This document shows, one piece after another, positions 1-8,690 of a stretch of 43,517 bases of DNA (position 1 is the first letter of the stretch; each line of letters begins with the position of its first letter). Below the pieces are notes generated by a model. That model saw only the letters and a program-made list of their open reading frames with translations. It was not told the origin of the DNA and did not search any database. Source of the stretch: Candidatus Aminicenantota bacterium (GTDB taxonomy: Bacteria; Acidobacteriota; Aminicenantia; Aminicenantales; Aminicenantaceae); contig JAFGMO010000102.1 of NCBI GenBank assembly GCA_016927475.1, forward strand, positions 1 to 43,517, written 5' to 3'. Position numbers and translations under genes: made by a program.

Positions 1-81
1 CAAGACATAATCTTTGGATATATAACTACGGGGAAAATTAGCCCTGTGATCAAAGTCTGAAATTTGTGTTATTGAACGCTC

Positions 82-1407
82 TTAAATTGTTAAAAACTGT
101 CTCTGTTTCCATTCCCGAAGAAGCTCTAAAAAAAGAGGCGCCATACCCGATGTGATATCTCCCGGTGTGTAATATGCTTTTATGGTTTCAAAAAAACCGG
201 GAGGCTGGATAAAATTTTTCAGAAGGGAATTGAATGTTTCCGTGTCTTCCCCATGCTTTGTGTAATAGGATTCCCAATCCATGGAAACAAACACATCCTC
301 AGATACATTCCCTTCAAAGGCGGGAAAAGAAATATAGGGAGCATTGAGAACGCCGAAATGAATGCCGGAAATCCAAAGAATTTCCCAGACCGGAAAGGAG
401 TTGAGAAAAGTTCTGTTGACCGTATGGCGTTTCACGAAGAATGTTTTTTCCAGGAAACCGGCGATTTCCGGAAAATAGGTCCGGTGAACCGGAAAAATAC
501 CCGGAAAACCCAGTCCCCTAAGCTCTATGGTGTAAAAATCAAAAATCCCATGTGCCTTCGGAGTCTTTCCCGTAAAGATCGATGACCAGATGACGGCGGA
601 GTTGGCATTCTTGAGGGTTCGAAGTGGGCCGGAACTTCCTTCATCGACAAGCCGGGTAAAATTCGGCAGCTCTCCCTTCTCGATTAAGGGATCAATAACC
701 CTCCAATCCGCTCCATCCAATCCGACAAATACAACCTTAAAGGTGCTTTCTATGCTTCGGCGCTCAATCGATGGTTGGATTTCAGGTAAAGACTCCTTTT
801 TGGAGCTTTGTACTGAATAAATAAGAGGAAAAACAATATGCACGGCCGCAAAAATAAAAAAAAGAAAAAGGGCCGTTTTTCTCAAGCGCCCCCTTTTATG
901 AAGATGAAAAACAAAGGAGGATAGTAATCCGGAAACAATCAATACCGCCGCAGTAATTAAAACGCTCCTGGCCAGTAAAAAAAGAAGCATCCCTTTGATA
1001 TTTTTTAACGTTCCAAAAGGATAATGGTCGTAGGTTAATCCGTAGTTAAAATATAAAAACCAATAAAAAAATAAGTACGTGAAAAAACCAAGGAAAAGAG
1101 CGGCTTTAAAACGGGAATCCGGTTTTCCGGCAGCATCTTCTTTTTTCTTCCGAAAACGTGAGAAAAATCCGTTTAGCAGCTCAACGGCCGGCCATGAGAA
1201 AAAAAACACAACCGCAACCCAAACCCCATAGATAATGAGAAAATAGAGGCCGATGACGAATGCCTCTTTTAAATTACCGATCCGGTTGAAGCGGATATGC
1301 AGGATTGAAAGCACGGATCCGAAGACAAAAGCCCCAAAAAGAAAGCCAACCAGAAGGCAGCTCAGCCACTCCTTGGATTTTTTGGAAAATGTGTTTTTTG
1401 ATTCCAT
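82..1407 (-). CDS. Membrane-anchored alkaline-phosphatase-superfamily protein, apparently truncated
   Basis: The 441-residue protein has about five hydrophobic segments in residues 15-200, then a soluble domain that opens with VFVGLDGADWRVIDPLI and a GELPNFTRL motif. These are hallmarks of the type I phosphodiesterase/nucleotide pyrophosphatase branch of the alkaline phosphatase superfamily. SAVIWSSIFTG supplies the nucleophile region and KAHGIFDF follows as expected. The domain should act outside the membrane on a phospho- or sulfo-ester; the substrate cannot be told. The C-terminal part of the fold, with its later Asp/His metal ligands, is missing because a TAA occurs at 82-84. Past that stop the same frame stays open to the window edge (27 codons), so this could be a nonsense mutation or a natural short form. 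The Shine-Dalgarno sequence is weak. Confidence 0.75.
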   Translation of the reverse strand: MESKNTFSKKSKEWLSCLLVGFLFGAFVFGSVLSILHIRFNRIGNLKEAFVIGLYFLIIYGVWVAVVFFFSWPAVELLNGFFSRFRKKKEDAAGKPDSRFKAALFLGFFTYLFFYWFLYFNYGLTYDHYPFGTLKNIKGMLLFLLARSVLITAAVLIVSGLLSSFVFHLHKRGRLRKTALFLFFIFAAVHIVFPLIYSVQSSKKESLPEIQPSIERRSIESTFKVVFVGLDGADWRVIDPLIEKGELPNFTRLVDEGSSGPLRTLKNANSAVIWSSIFTGKTPKAHGIFDFYTIELRGLGFPGIFPVHRTYFPEIAGFLEKTFFVKRHTVNRTFLNSFPVWEILWISGIHFGVLNAPYISFPAFEGNVSEDVFVSMDWESYYTKHGEDTETFNSLLKNFIQPPGFFETIKAYYTPGDITSGMAPLFLELLREWKQRQFLTI

Positions 1408-1539
1408 ATAGCCCTATGAACACCCGCGTATTTTTTATCATGGATGATAAGGACAGTCAATGCGCAACCAATACACGGCCGATAAGAGGCAGGAAAAAAT
1501 GTATCTGTGTCTTTATTTATGAACGAATTTTTTTTCAGG

Positions 1540-2049
1540 TTATAGCCAGGGATAATAATCCCGTTCAATGCAAAAACAGCCAGACGCAGAATCAAAAAGG
1601 TTGATCGCACAAGTGAATATCACGTCATTCATATAAGGCCCGATGATTTTCACCGTGTACAATCCGGGTTCCAGCCCTCTGATTTCATAATCAAGGTCGA
1701 ACAGGCAGAGGCAGAAACATCCTTGCTCGGCTTCATGCTCCTCAATGATGATCTCTCCGTTTTTAAAAGAAACATCGGCAAAAATTTCAGCGGGGCAGCA
1801 GTTGAAACCGGCATTGATGTGCTTCAGATACAGAATACCGTTTCCGGCAATGTACTCAAGGCATTCCTGGTTTTGGGTATAACTCTGGAAATTTCCTGAT
1901 CCGCTGCTGAATGATTTGCATCCGTTATAATTCACCAGGCTTCCCACGGCATCAGATACATCGTTTCCCTGTTTGCAGGAGAATATGACCAGGATCAATA
2001 AAAGTCCGAAAAAAATTGATAATGTTTTTTTTGTTTTGTTTATACACAC
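1540..2049 (-). CDS. Small Cys-rich lipoprotein of unknown function
   Basis: I place the start at the GTG at 2047-2049, preceded by AAGGTGG at good spacing. The longer reading from an ATG at 2100 adds 17 residues with no hydrophobic or conserved look. From the GTG the protein has a basic N-terminus, a hydrophobic stretch (SIFFGLLLILVIFSC) and a Cys that could be a lipidation site, giving a mature protein of about 145 residues. The mature part has many cysteines (for example FNCCPAE and GCFCLCLFD) and a beta-rich pattern ending in GLYTVKIIGPY, which suggests a small exported beta-sandwich. I do not recognise the family. It stands between two other minus-strand genes for exported proteins with no tight operon spacing. 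Confidence 0.6.
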   Translation of the reverse strand: MCINKTKKTLSIFFGLLLILVIFSCKQGNDVSDAVGSLVNYNGCKSFSSGSGNFQSYTQNQECLEYIAGNGILYLKHINAGFNCCPAEIFADVSFKNGEIIIEEHEAEQGCFCLCLFDLDYEIRGLEPGLYTVKIIGPYMNDVIFTCAINLFDSASGCFCIERDYYPWL

Positions 2050-2127
2050 CTTATCCACCTTGCGGCCCGTAACAACGATTACGGCTCTACAACAGCACAT
2101 AATGCAAATTATATGCCAATTTATATT

Positions 2128-2178
2128 CCTGCACTATTCATAAATTTGGCCGACAACGACAGATAATTTCAATATTAT
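2128..2178. repeat. Dispersed intergenic repeat copy (short form)
   Basis: The sequence CCTGCACTATTCATAAATTTGGCC followed by AGATAATTTCAATATTATG matches the copy at 13101-13148 nearly base for base. It joins the two ends of the long repeat copies (TAACCTGCA.. and ..ATTCATAAATTTGGCC) without the internal hairpin. It occupies the gap between the lipoprotein gene and the transglutaminase gene; I see nothing else in that gap. Confidence 0.6.
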
Positions 2179-2343
2179 GTGTCATTTAATGGTGCTTTTC
2201 GGCAAAATTCATATTGAAACATTTTGGTTTTCAGGCCTGAAATTAGGACACATGTCCAAAAAATCGACAAGTGGAGCCGGAGCTTTTGTTCAATTGAAAA
2301 ATCTTGCCACGCCACAAAATTGGCCGGCTCTTGGTAATAAAAC

Positions 2344-3984
2344 CTATTTATTATTCAAAGGTTTGTTGTATTTTTTTTCGCCCCAAGGCGACCATAATCC
2401 ATAGGTTTCTTCATAAATTCGGCACTTCCCCCGGGCAGTCCAGGAAAATCCGTAGTTATAGCCAAACCAGAGGTATTCATCACCTCCGCCGCTTTCCGTG
2501 GTGATGATGTAACGCGCATCAACATTTCCCACACCCAGAACGGCTTCCCCGGGTCGCGTTCCCTCTCCGCGATCTCCCTTATTGGCATCAAATGGAATCC
2601 ACCCATAAGGAGGAAGGTAAACTTCGGTCCAGCGGTGATAAACATCATCATAACTGGCATCATCTCCCCTCCGGCTGAACGCGCCGACATAACGGATGGG
2701 CACACCGAGAGCCCGGCAGAGAGCAATCATACAGTATGAGTATTCCGAGCAGGAAGCGGTACCCCGTTTCAGAACCGTCGGGGCCGGATTCCATCCACCA
2801 AGGGGTTTGAGATTGTAGCTCAGGTGTTTTCCCAGGTAATCAAAGATACGGCGGGCAATCCAGTAAGGATTTTTTTCGTCTCCAACGATTTTCCGTGCTA
2901 AGGTTTGAATAAAAGGATCATTGATCCGGTATTTATCTCCATCCTGCGTGTACTGCTTTTTGACATCTTCGGGCATATCATCCAGACGGCCCACCCGGTC
3001 TGGATAAATGAAATATTCGGTGGAATAGACCTTGGCTTTTACCTTCCATCCCGGTTTAACGACGGCAAAGGGCTTGATTCCGTCATAATGGAAATGGGCC
3101 ATCTTTTGGCCCCACATGTTGGTCATAATACGAGGAGAACCGTCGGGAAAACTAATGTCCCCGATAAGCGTTTGGTTGTCCCGGTCCTTGGGAAGAGGCA
3201 GGTAGACATCAAGGGTTTCAACAATCCCCGGACCATAGTTTCGAAATTCCTTTATGCAATGAAGCGACATGCGGCACTCATCCCAGCGGGAGAAGATATC
3301 TTCTGAAAAAACCTCGACGGCATAAATCTCGTCGTTCTCATAGTCCACATTCCAGAGGATATCCTTTCCCCAGGCCAGCCCGTAGGCAAAAGGACCGTAT
3401 GATCTGAATGAGGATATGCAGAGTCCATCGCGGGGATCGACCAGATAAATTCTATCCCGTCCCCTGTCGGTAACCCATAAGTACTTGCCGTCAAAAGTGA
3501 GACCTGCAGGCTCGCCAGCGGGAGAAGGAAAACTCTGGACCATCATTCCGTCAACCGTTGAAACTTTCAGAAGTATATCTCTACGGTGGTCAACCATCCA
3601 AACATACTCGCCGTCCCAGGCCAGATCCCTGGGGTCCTGGCTGTTGGATTCAAGGATGGACACCGCAACACCTGTTTCAGGATTGATAAGATACATGTGT
3701 TTCTCACCGGCATCGACACACCAGAGGTTTTTGCCGTCCCATGCTAATCCCTCCGGACAAAAACCCGGTGCCTCAAAATCTTTAACCACGCTTCCGTCCC
3801 CGGGATTGATTTTATAGATCATGTCCGTAAAATCATCGGACAACCAGAGAAAATTTCCGTCAAAGGCCAATCCCTTGGGACAGGGGCCGGGTGTTTTGAT
3901 AACCTTGCTCACATCCCCGACCTTGGCCGAAACCGCCGGCCCGAAAAGAAAAAACAAACAAATGATGGCGAATATTTTTTTCAT
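2344..3984 (-). CDS. Exported beta-propeller plus transglutaminase-like protein
   Basis: Residues 1-20 form a signal peptide (MKKIFAIICLFFLFGPAVSA). Residues 25-245 hold five repeats of about 44 residues with the pattern GLAWDGKNLWxVD..., a beta-propeller of the NHL/SMP-30 type. Residues 370-500 form a transglutaminase-like (papain-fold) domain with an intact triad: Cys412 in GTASCSEYSYC, His450 in DVYHRWTEV and Asp466 in WIPFDAN. Such domains cross-link or hydrolyse peptide amide bonds; here it would act in the periplasm or outside. The ATG is preceded by AAAAGGAG at good spacing. No partner gene is coupled to it, and the divergent neighbour at 4317 also encodes a propeller protein. Confidence 0.85.
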   Translation of the reverse strand: MKKIFAIICLFFLFGPAVSAKVGDVSKVIKTPGPCPKGLAFDGNFLWLSDDFTDMIYKINPGDGSVVKDFEAPGFCPEGLAWDGKNLWCVDAGEKHMYLINPETGVAVSILESNSQDPRDLAWDGEYVWMVDHRRDILLKVSTVDGMMVQSFPSPAGEPAGLTFDGKYLWVTDRGRDRIYLVDPRDGLCISSFRSYGPFAYGLAWGKDILWNVDYENDEIYAVEVFSEDIFSRWDECRMSLHCIKEFRNYGPGIVETLDVYLPLPKDRDNQTLIGDISFPDGSPRIMTNMWGQKMAHFHYDGIKPFAVVKPGWKVKAKVYSTEYFIYPDRVGRLDDMPEDVKKQYTQDGDKYRINDPFIQTLARKIVGDEKNPYWIARRIFDYLGKHLSYNLKPLGGWNPAPTVLKRGTASCSEYSYCMIALCRALGVPIRYVGAFSRRGDDASYDDVYHRWTEVYLPPYGWIPFDANKGDRGEGTRPGEAVLGVGNVDARYIITTESGGGDEYLWFGYNYGFSWTARGKCRIYEETYGLWSPWGEKKYNKPLNNK

Positions 3985-4316
3985 GGATAACTCCTTTTAT
4001 ATTGATAATCGACAAATGGCCTGGTTGGTTGAAACAAAACATCACCCCCAAACAATAACTCCCCTACAGAAATACTATTCATATCACAGCCTTCTTCAAA
4101 TCGTCAAACTTTTTCCATATCCTATCTTTTCTTTTTTCCCGCCAAATAAACTTTAAGAGCAGCAAAAAATGGGACTTTAATCCTATAGCTCCTTCAACCG
4201 TTTTGAAGTATCCTTATTCTATGACTCGAAATATTTTCGTCCCTTGTATTCACGCCGGTGTTCGTTGCTGTGAATGCTGAGATATTTTTCGGCAACTAAA
4301 AAATAGTGGAGGAACA
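3985..4316. other. Divergent intergenic region
   Basis: This AT-rich stretch separates two divergent genes, so it must hold both promoters. A GGAGG precedes the plus-strand ATG at 4317. No repeat, hairpin with a T-run or RNA gene is evident, and I cannot assign -35/-10 boxes with confidence. Confidence 0.5.
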
Positions 4317-6188
4317 ATGAGCAGCAATATCAGAAAAAACATTTTTCCCTGCATCATGATTTTTTTGATTTTATCCCTTTATAGCCTCGACAGCAGCCGC
4401 ACAAAAAAGAATGTTTTGAAAATAAACGAAAATCCGCGGATCCTCATCCTGGCCGCCAAAAACACGGGGCTGAATTATTTCCTGAGCGAGGCGGACTTCA
4501 AGCGGGCCGGCGTGGACCTTTACATGTCCGGTGTCGTTTCACCCATCGAACCTTGCCCTCCCCTGAAACAGCTTTTCAAATTGAAACCCTTTAAAGCAGA
4601 TTTTCAGACAAAGGACATTGACGACATTCGTGACTTTCACGGAATCTTCATTCCCCCGGGAAGCGGGGACTATAATCCCGTTAAAAACCCCTTTGCCGAT
4701 ATCACCGAAGACCCGGCATCCCTCAATCTTTTATCGAGCGCATCCTCCTCGGGCATACCGATTTTCGCCGTTTGCGCGGGAACAAGGGTTCTGGCCGCAG
4801 CCGGTATCGTCCAAGGCAAAACGGTTATCTGCTCCCCAAAATTCAAACCTGAACTGGAAGCGGCCGGCGCCAACGTCCTCGATAAGTTCGACTATCCCTC
4901 CCCGGTCTCCGACAATGGTGTCCTCACCTCATCTCAAGGCTTAAATTTCCATTATGTCAACTCAGAACTCCTTCTCTCGGAGATGGAAAAACGGCTGTCA
5001 CCTTCAGGAAAACCCAAACCGGACACCGCGTTCGAAACCCGCCCTTTTTCTCATGAAAGCCTGGAATGGGGATTCACATACGGTGCTTCTTCATCCGAAG
5101 GGGGACGCGCGGCCGTAGAAGGACCGGACGGGGGGATTTTGATAGTCGGATACACTTTTTCGCGAGGGAACGGAAACGCCGACCTCCTGCTTTTAAAAGC
5201 TTCCTCAAAAGGGAGGCTTTTATGGAACCGGTCCTTCGGAGGACAGGGTTTCGAGTACGGCAACGCCTGCTGCCTCGTCGAGGACGGCATCATCGCCGCG
5301 GGATACACGACATCGTCTTCGCGGGAAGGAAGGGATGTTTATCTTCTCAAAACGGACTTCGACGGAAAAATGGTCTGGGAGAAGACCTTCGGAGGACCGG
5401 CCGACGATGTGGGAACCAGCGTATTCCCTCTTGAGGACGGAGCGGTCGTCTGCGGCCACACCTCCTCCTCGGGCGCCGGAGCCGAAGATATTTATCTTCT
5501 TAGAGTAAACTCTGAAGGCGGAAAAATCTGGGAGAGGACTTTCGGCGGTGAATATCCTGATATCGGTATCAGCGTCGCCGTCAGCAAAAAAAACGAGATC
5601 TTTCTCGCCGGCACGATAGGATTCACCGAAAAAAACACCGAAGAAACAAAAACGCCGGGAAAAAGCAAGTTAAAATACCGCAACCTATACAAAATTTTCA
5701 AGCTAGACACCTCGGGAAATATGATCTGGGAGAACACCTACGAGAATGAAAGAAAAAAAGGATACGGATTCAACGAAACCAGAGGTATGACGCTGACCGC
5801 CGACGGAGGAGCGGCCTTGGTCGGATTGACGGATATCGTCTCCGTGGCCAGCATCGACCTTATCAAGGCTGACGCCGAAGGAAAAAAAGCGACATGGTCC
5901 AAATGCTTTGAAGAAACCGATTTTTATAATTTTGGAAATTCCATTATCGAGATCGGGGCTAATCATTTCTTGATCGGAGGGGCCTATCAGAGGGTCAACG
6001 AAGCCTGCGATATCCTGCTGGCCGAGGTTTCATACGGATTCGTTCTGCGGAAATGGAGAATCGGCGGCTCTAAAACAGACTGGGCAAGTGACATCGTTCC
6101 AATCCGGGACGGAGGCACCGTAATAGCCGGGCAGACGGACTCATACGGCTGCGGAAGCTTCGATGTTTTTCTTATGAAGATAAAATGA
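4317..6188 (+). CDS. DJ-1/PfpI-like domain fused to a beta-propeller repeat region
   Basis: A hydrophobic N-terminal segment (residues 8-24) suggests export or anchoring. Residues 40-225 form a DJ-1/PfpI (class I amidotransferase-like) domain. The typical nucleophile elbow is AVCAGTRVLAAAGIVQGKTV with Cys153, preceded by the GIFIPPGSGDY loop. Residues 240-623 carry about eight repeats of roughly 50 residues with the pattern GGILIVGYTxSxGxGxxDxxLLK...GxxxWxxxFGG, the same repeat as in the gene at 11708. DJ-1/PfpI members include deglycases, chaperones and peptidases, so the reaction is uncertain. The ATG has GGAGG seven bases upstream. The combination of an exported PfpI domain and a propeller is unusual to me. 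Confidence 0.75.
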   Translation: MSSNIRKNIFPCIMIFLILSLYSLDSSRTKKNVLKINENPRILILAAKNTGLNYFLSEADFKRAGVDLYMSGVVSPIEPCPPLKQLFKLKPFKADFQTKDIDDIRDFHGIFIPPGSGDYNPVKNPFADITEDPASLNLLSSASSSGIPIFAVCAGTRVLAAAGIVQGKTVICSPKFKPELEAAGANVLDKFDYPSPVSDNGVLTSSQGLNFHYVNSELLLSEMEKRLSPSGKPKPDTAFETRPFSHESLEWGFTYGASSSEGGRAAVEGPDGGILIVGYTFSRGNGNADLLLLKASSKGRLLWNRSFGGQGFEYGNACCLVEDGIIAAGYTTSSSREGRDVYLLKTDFDGKMVWEKTFGGPADDVGTSVFPLEDGAVVCGHTSSSGAGAEDIYLLRVNSEGGKIWERTFGGEYPDIGISVAVSKKNEIFLAGTIGFTEKNTEETKTPGKSKLKYRNLYKIFKLDTSGNMIWENTYENERKKGYGFNETRGMTLTADGGAALVGLTDIVSVASIDLIKADAEGKKATWSKCFEETDFYNFGNSIIEIGANHFLIGGAYQRVNEACDILLAEVSYGFVLRKWRIGGSKTDWASDIVPIRDGGTVIAGQTDSYGCGSFDVFLMKIK

Positions 6189-6237
6189 CCCGGGTTCCGG
6201 GAGTTTTGCAACGTAATAATCCCCTGAATCGTTTTAA

Positions 6238-6257
6238 CCTGAATAATGCAGGTTACA
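6238..6257. repeat. Partial copy of the dispersed repeat end
   Basis: Shortly after the stop of the PfpI-propeller gene lies ACCTGAATAATGCAGGTTAC, the conserved terminal block of the dispersed family (compare 8674-8689, and the reverse complement at 30998-31013). The rest of the element is absent. Confidence 0.45.
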
Positions 6258-6346
6258 AAATCAGCACGGCGATAAAAAGGGAATATTATCTTCGAAATTT
6301 CGTCTAAATAATATGAAACTCTGTATGGTAAAAATTGGAGGTAAAA

Positions 6347-7042
6347 ATGAGGGGCTGGTATTTTAAATCAGTATTAGCGGCGGTACTGATCTTTTTTATT
6401 TTATCAGCAAGCTTTTTAAAGGCGGCGCCTCGAACAAAGAATAATGTATTATTGATCACCATCGACACCATACGTCCGGACCGGTTTAGCTGCTACAGCA
6501 CGGAACATCTAAAAACTCCCCACATCGACTCCCTTGCGGAACGCGGCATTGTTTTTGAAAAAGCTTTCGCGCACAATCCGACGACTCTGCCGTCTCATAC
6601 AAACATCCTCCTCGGAACGACATCCCTTTATCATGGTGTTCATGACAACACAAATTTTTTCGTACATGACGATTTATTGACGCTGCCGGAACATTTGAAA
6701 GCACAGGGATACAAAACTGCCGCATTCGTCGGGGCCTATGTCCTGGATTCGCGATTCGGCCTGGCACAGGGATTTGATGTTTATGACGACAGCTTCGACT
6801 TTAATACTGACAAAACTATTTTTACGGTCGAGAGAAAGGCCGACATTGTGCTGGATAAAGCCCTGGAATGGCTGAAAGAGGAAAGGGAGCCGTGGTTTGT
6901 ATGGATCCACTGCTACGATCCCCATGTCCCCTATGATCCTCCCGAGCCCTATAAAACCCGGCACAGAAAAAGTCTTTATGACGGAGAAGTGGCTTACGTG
7001 GATCATGCCCTTGGCCGCCTGGCGGATTATTTAGGAGAATAA
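6347..7042 (+). CDS. Sulfatase/phosphatase-like protein, N-terminal part of a frameshifted gene
   Basis: I choose the ATG at 6347, with TTGGAGGT five bases upstream; a TTG 12 bases earlier overlaps that Shine-Dalgarno sequence. Residues 1-27 are a signal peptide. TIDTIRPDRFSCY and TPHIDSLAERG are standard for the sulfatase branch of the alkaline phosphatase superfamily. The nucleophile motif is T80-L-P-S-H84 where sulfatases have C-x-P-S-R. It therefore cannot form formylglycine, and a phosphatase/transferase role with a Thr nucleophile is more likely. The reading frame ends early in ADYLGE-stop. The expected continuation (KDLFRKTLIILTGDHGES) follows at once in the +1 frame, so this is half of a broken or mis-sequenced gene. 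Confidence 0.75.
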   Translation: MRGWYFKSVLAAVLIFFILSASFLKAAPRTKNNVLLITIDTIRPDRFSCYSTEHLKTPHIDSLAERGIVFEKAFAHNPTTLPSHTNILLGTTSLYHGVHDNTNFFVHDDLLTLPEHLKAQGYKTAAFVGAYVLDSRFGLAQGFDVYDDSFDFNTDKTIFTVERKADIVLDKALEWLKEEREPWFVWIHCYDPHVPYDPPEPYKTRHRKSLYDGEVAYVDHALGRLADYLGE

Positions 7043-8465
7043 GGACCTCTTCAGAAAAACCCTCATCATCCTGACGGGTGACCATGGAGAGTCTTTGGGC
7101 GAACACGGCGAATCAACCCATGGGTATTACGCCTACAACAGCACCATATGGATTCCCTTAATCATCATCTCTCCTGATTTTAAACCGGGAAGAACAACCC
7201 AGGTTGTCTGCCATGTCGATCTTTTTCCCACGGTCTGTGATATTCTCAAAATTAAAAAACCGTCATTTCTTTCCGGAATCTCCCTTGTTCCCGCCCTCAA
7301 AGGAAAAAAATTGCCCGGAAGGCATATTTATTTCGAATCGCTCAACCCATTCTATGCGGAAGGATGGGCACCCCTGAAGGGTTTCATCTATAATAAGGAA
7401 AAATTTATCGAATCCCCCATACCCGAGCTTTATGACCTCGAAAAAGATTTTCATGAAACCGAAAACCTGGCAGGCAAAAAAGACCTCAATCCTTTCAAAA
7501 AAACACTCAAACAGGTAATTGAAGGCCAAACGCCGGCCCATCATATCGATGCTCAAAGGACACCGGATTATGAAACGAGGCGAAAGCTCGAAAGTTTGGG
7601 TTATATCTCCGGAACGAACCAGTCGGAAAAAAAGACTTTCGGTCCGGAAGATGACCTCAAAACCAAGCGTCCTCTCCTTAACAAGGCCGCTTCAGCCCTA
7701 AGGACCTCCCGCAGCGGTCAAAAAGCCGAGGCCGTACGGATGCTTCAGGAAGTTATCACAGAAAGCCAGGATATCGATCTCGCCTACTCTAACCTGGCCA
7801 TGATCTTTAAAGCAAATGGACGGTTGAACGATGCGCTGGAAGTCCTGCGAACGGGTATGAACTCAAATCCTCAAAGCTACAGCCTGTTTTTTACTTATGT
7901 TGAATATCTTAGTACAGGGAGATATTTCGACGATGTGATCGATATTGTCGAACAAACCAGGATGAGGGAAATGGAATTTGACCCTGAATTATGGAATCAT
8001 CTAGGAATCGCCTATTCAAGCAGGAAAGAAACGGAGAAAGCCTTAAAGGCTTTTTCAAAGTCACTGAATGTGGATAATAACTTCCCTACGGCTTACCATA
8101 ACCGGGGAATGTTATACCTGGCTCTCTACGAAGAAGAAAAAATCCAAAATTTTCTTTCAGCGGCGGAAAAGGACTTCCGGAAGGCAATTTCGTTAAACCC
8201 CGAAAGCCCCCTGTACTTGAACAGCCTCGGAGCCGTGCTCAAAAAAAAGGGAAATCTGGACGAAGCCGTCAAATGCTGGGAACAAGCCCTGTCCCTTGAT
8301 CCTCAATTCGGAAACGCTTTATTCAACATCGGAGTGGCTTACCTTGATTCGGGCCAAAAGGAAAAAGCCTTAACATACTTTACAGCGTATAAAAAATCCT
8401 TCGGCAACCGGCTCTCCGAAAAGGAAAAACAACAACTGGAGTTACTGGTCAAAAAATGCCACTAG
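7041..8465 (+). CDS. Sulfatase/phosphatase-like protein, C-terminal part with TPR repeats
   Basis: This frame continues the gene at 6347 after a one-base shift near 7034-7043. It opens with KDLFRKTLIILTGDHGES, which supplies the Asp-His metal ligands of the fold, and ends the catalytic domain with PELYDLEKDFHETENLA near residue 130. A tetratricopeptide region of about six repeats follows (for example SNLAMIFKANGRLNDALEVL and NSLGAVLKKKGNLDEAVKCW). TPRs fused to a sulfatase-like domain are seen in several anaerobes and probably mediate protein contacts. The next in-frame start, a TTG at 7095, would delete the metal site, so independent translation should not give an active enzyme. The joined product would be about 705 residues. 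Confidence 0.75.
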   Translation, partial: KDLFRKTLIILTGDHGESLGEHGESTHGYYAYNSTIWIPLIIISPDFKPGRTTQVVCHVDLFPTVCDILKIKKPSFLSGISLVPALKGKKLPGRHIYFESLNPFYAEGWAPLKGFIYNKEKFIESPIPELYDLEKDFHETENLAGKKDLNPFKKTLKQVIEGQTPAHHIDAQRTPDYETRRKLESLGYISGTNQSEKKTFGPEDDLKTKRPLLNKAASALRTSRSGQKAEAVRMLQEVITESQDIDLAYSNLAMIFKANGRLNDALEVLRTGMNSNPQSYSLFFTYVEYLSTGRYFDDVIDIVEQTRMREMEFDPELWNHLGIAYSSRKETEKALKAFSKSLNVDNNFPTAYHNRGMLYLALYEEEKIQNFLSAAEKDFRKAISLNPESPLYLNSLGAVLKKKGNLDEAVKCWEQALSLDPQFGNALFNIGVAYLDSGQKEKALTYFTAYKKSFGNRLSEKEKQQLELLVKKCH

Positions 8466-8501
8466 GATGCGCCCAGCCGGATATTCTGAACGTTAATTCC
8501 T

Positions 8502-8690
8502 GAATAACCTGTATTATCCTGCATCATTCACGAGCCAAGCTTGCTGCAGATACGAGGCGTCGGCCAAATTTATGAATTTTTCATGCGCATGCGCACCCAC
8601 GAACGATGAAAATTATTGCCTATAATCCTGGATCACCCGGATGAACCGGGTGATGACTGTTGTTATTTTCTATGTAATAATGCAGGTTAC
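8502..8690. repeat. Dispersed repeat, longest copy, with central hairpin
   Basis: From GGCCAAATTTATGAAT (8563) to GTAATAATGCAGGTTA (8674-8689) this copy matches the one at 21684 at roughly 93% over 105 bases, by eye. It contains an outer imperfect hairpin (AATTTTTCAT...ATGAAAATT) and a perfect 9-bp hairpin ATCACCCGG-ATGAA-CCGGGTGAT at 8632-8654. A diverged extra fragment (CTGCATCATTCACGAGCCAA) lies at 8520-8540. The right end contains the stop codon of the minus-strand gltS-type gene. There is no transposase, so it is a non-autonomous REP/MITE-like element. Confidence 0.7.
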
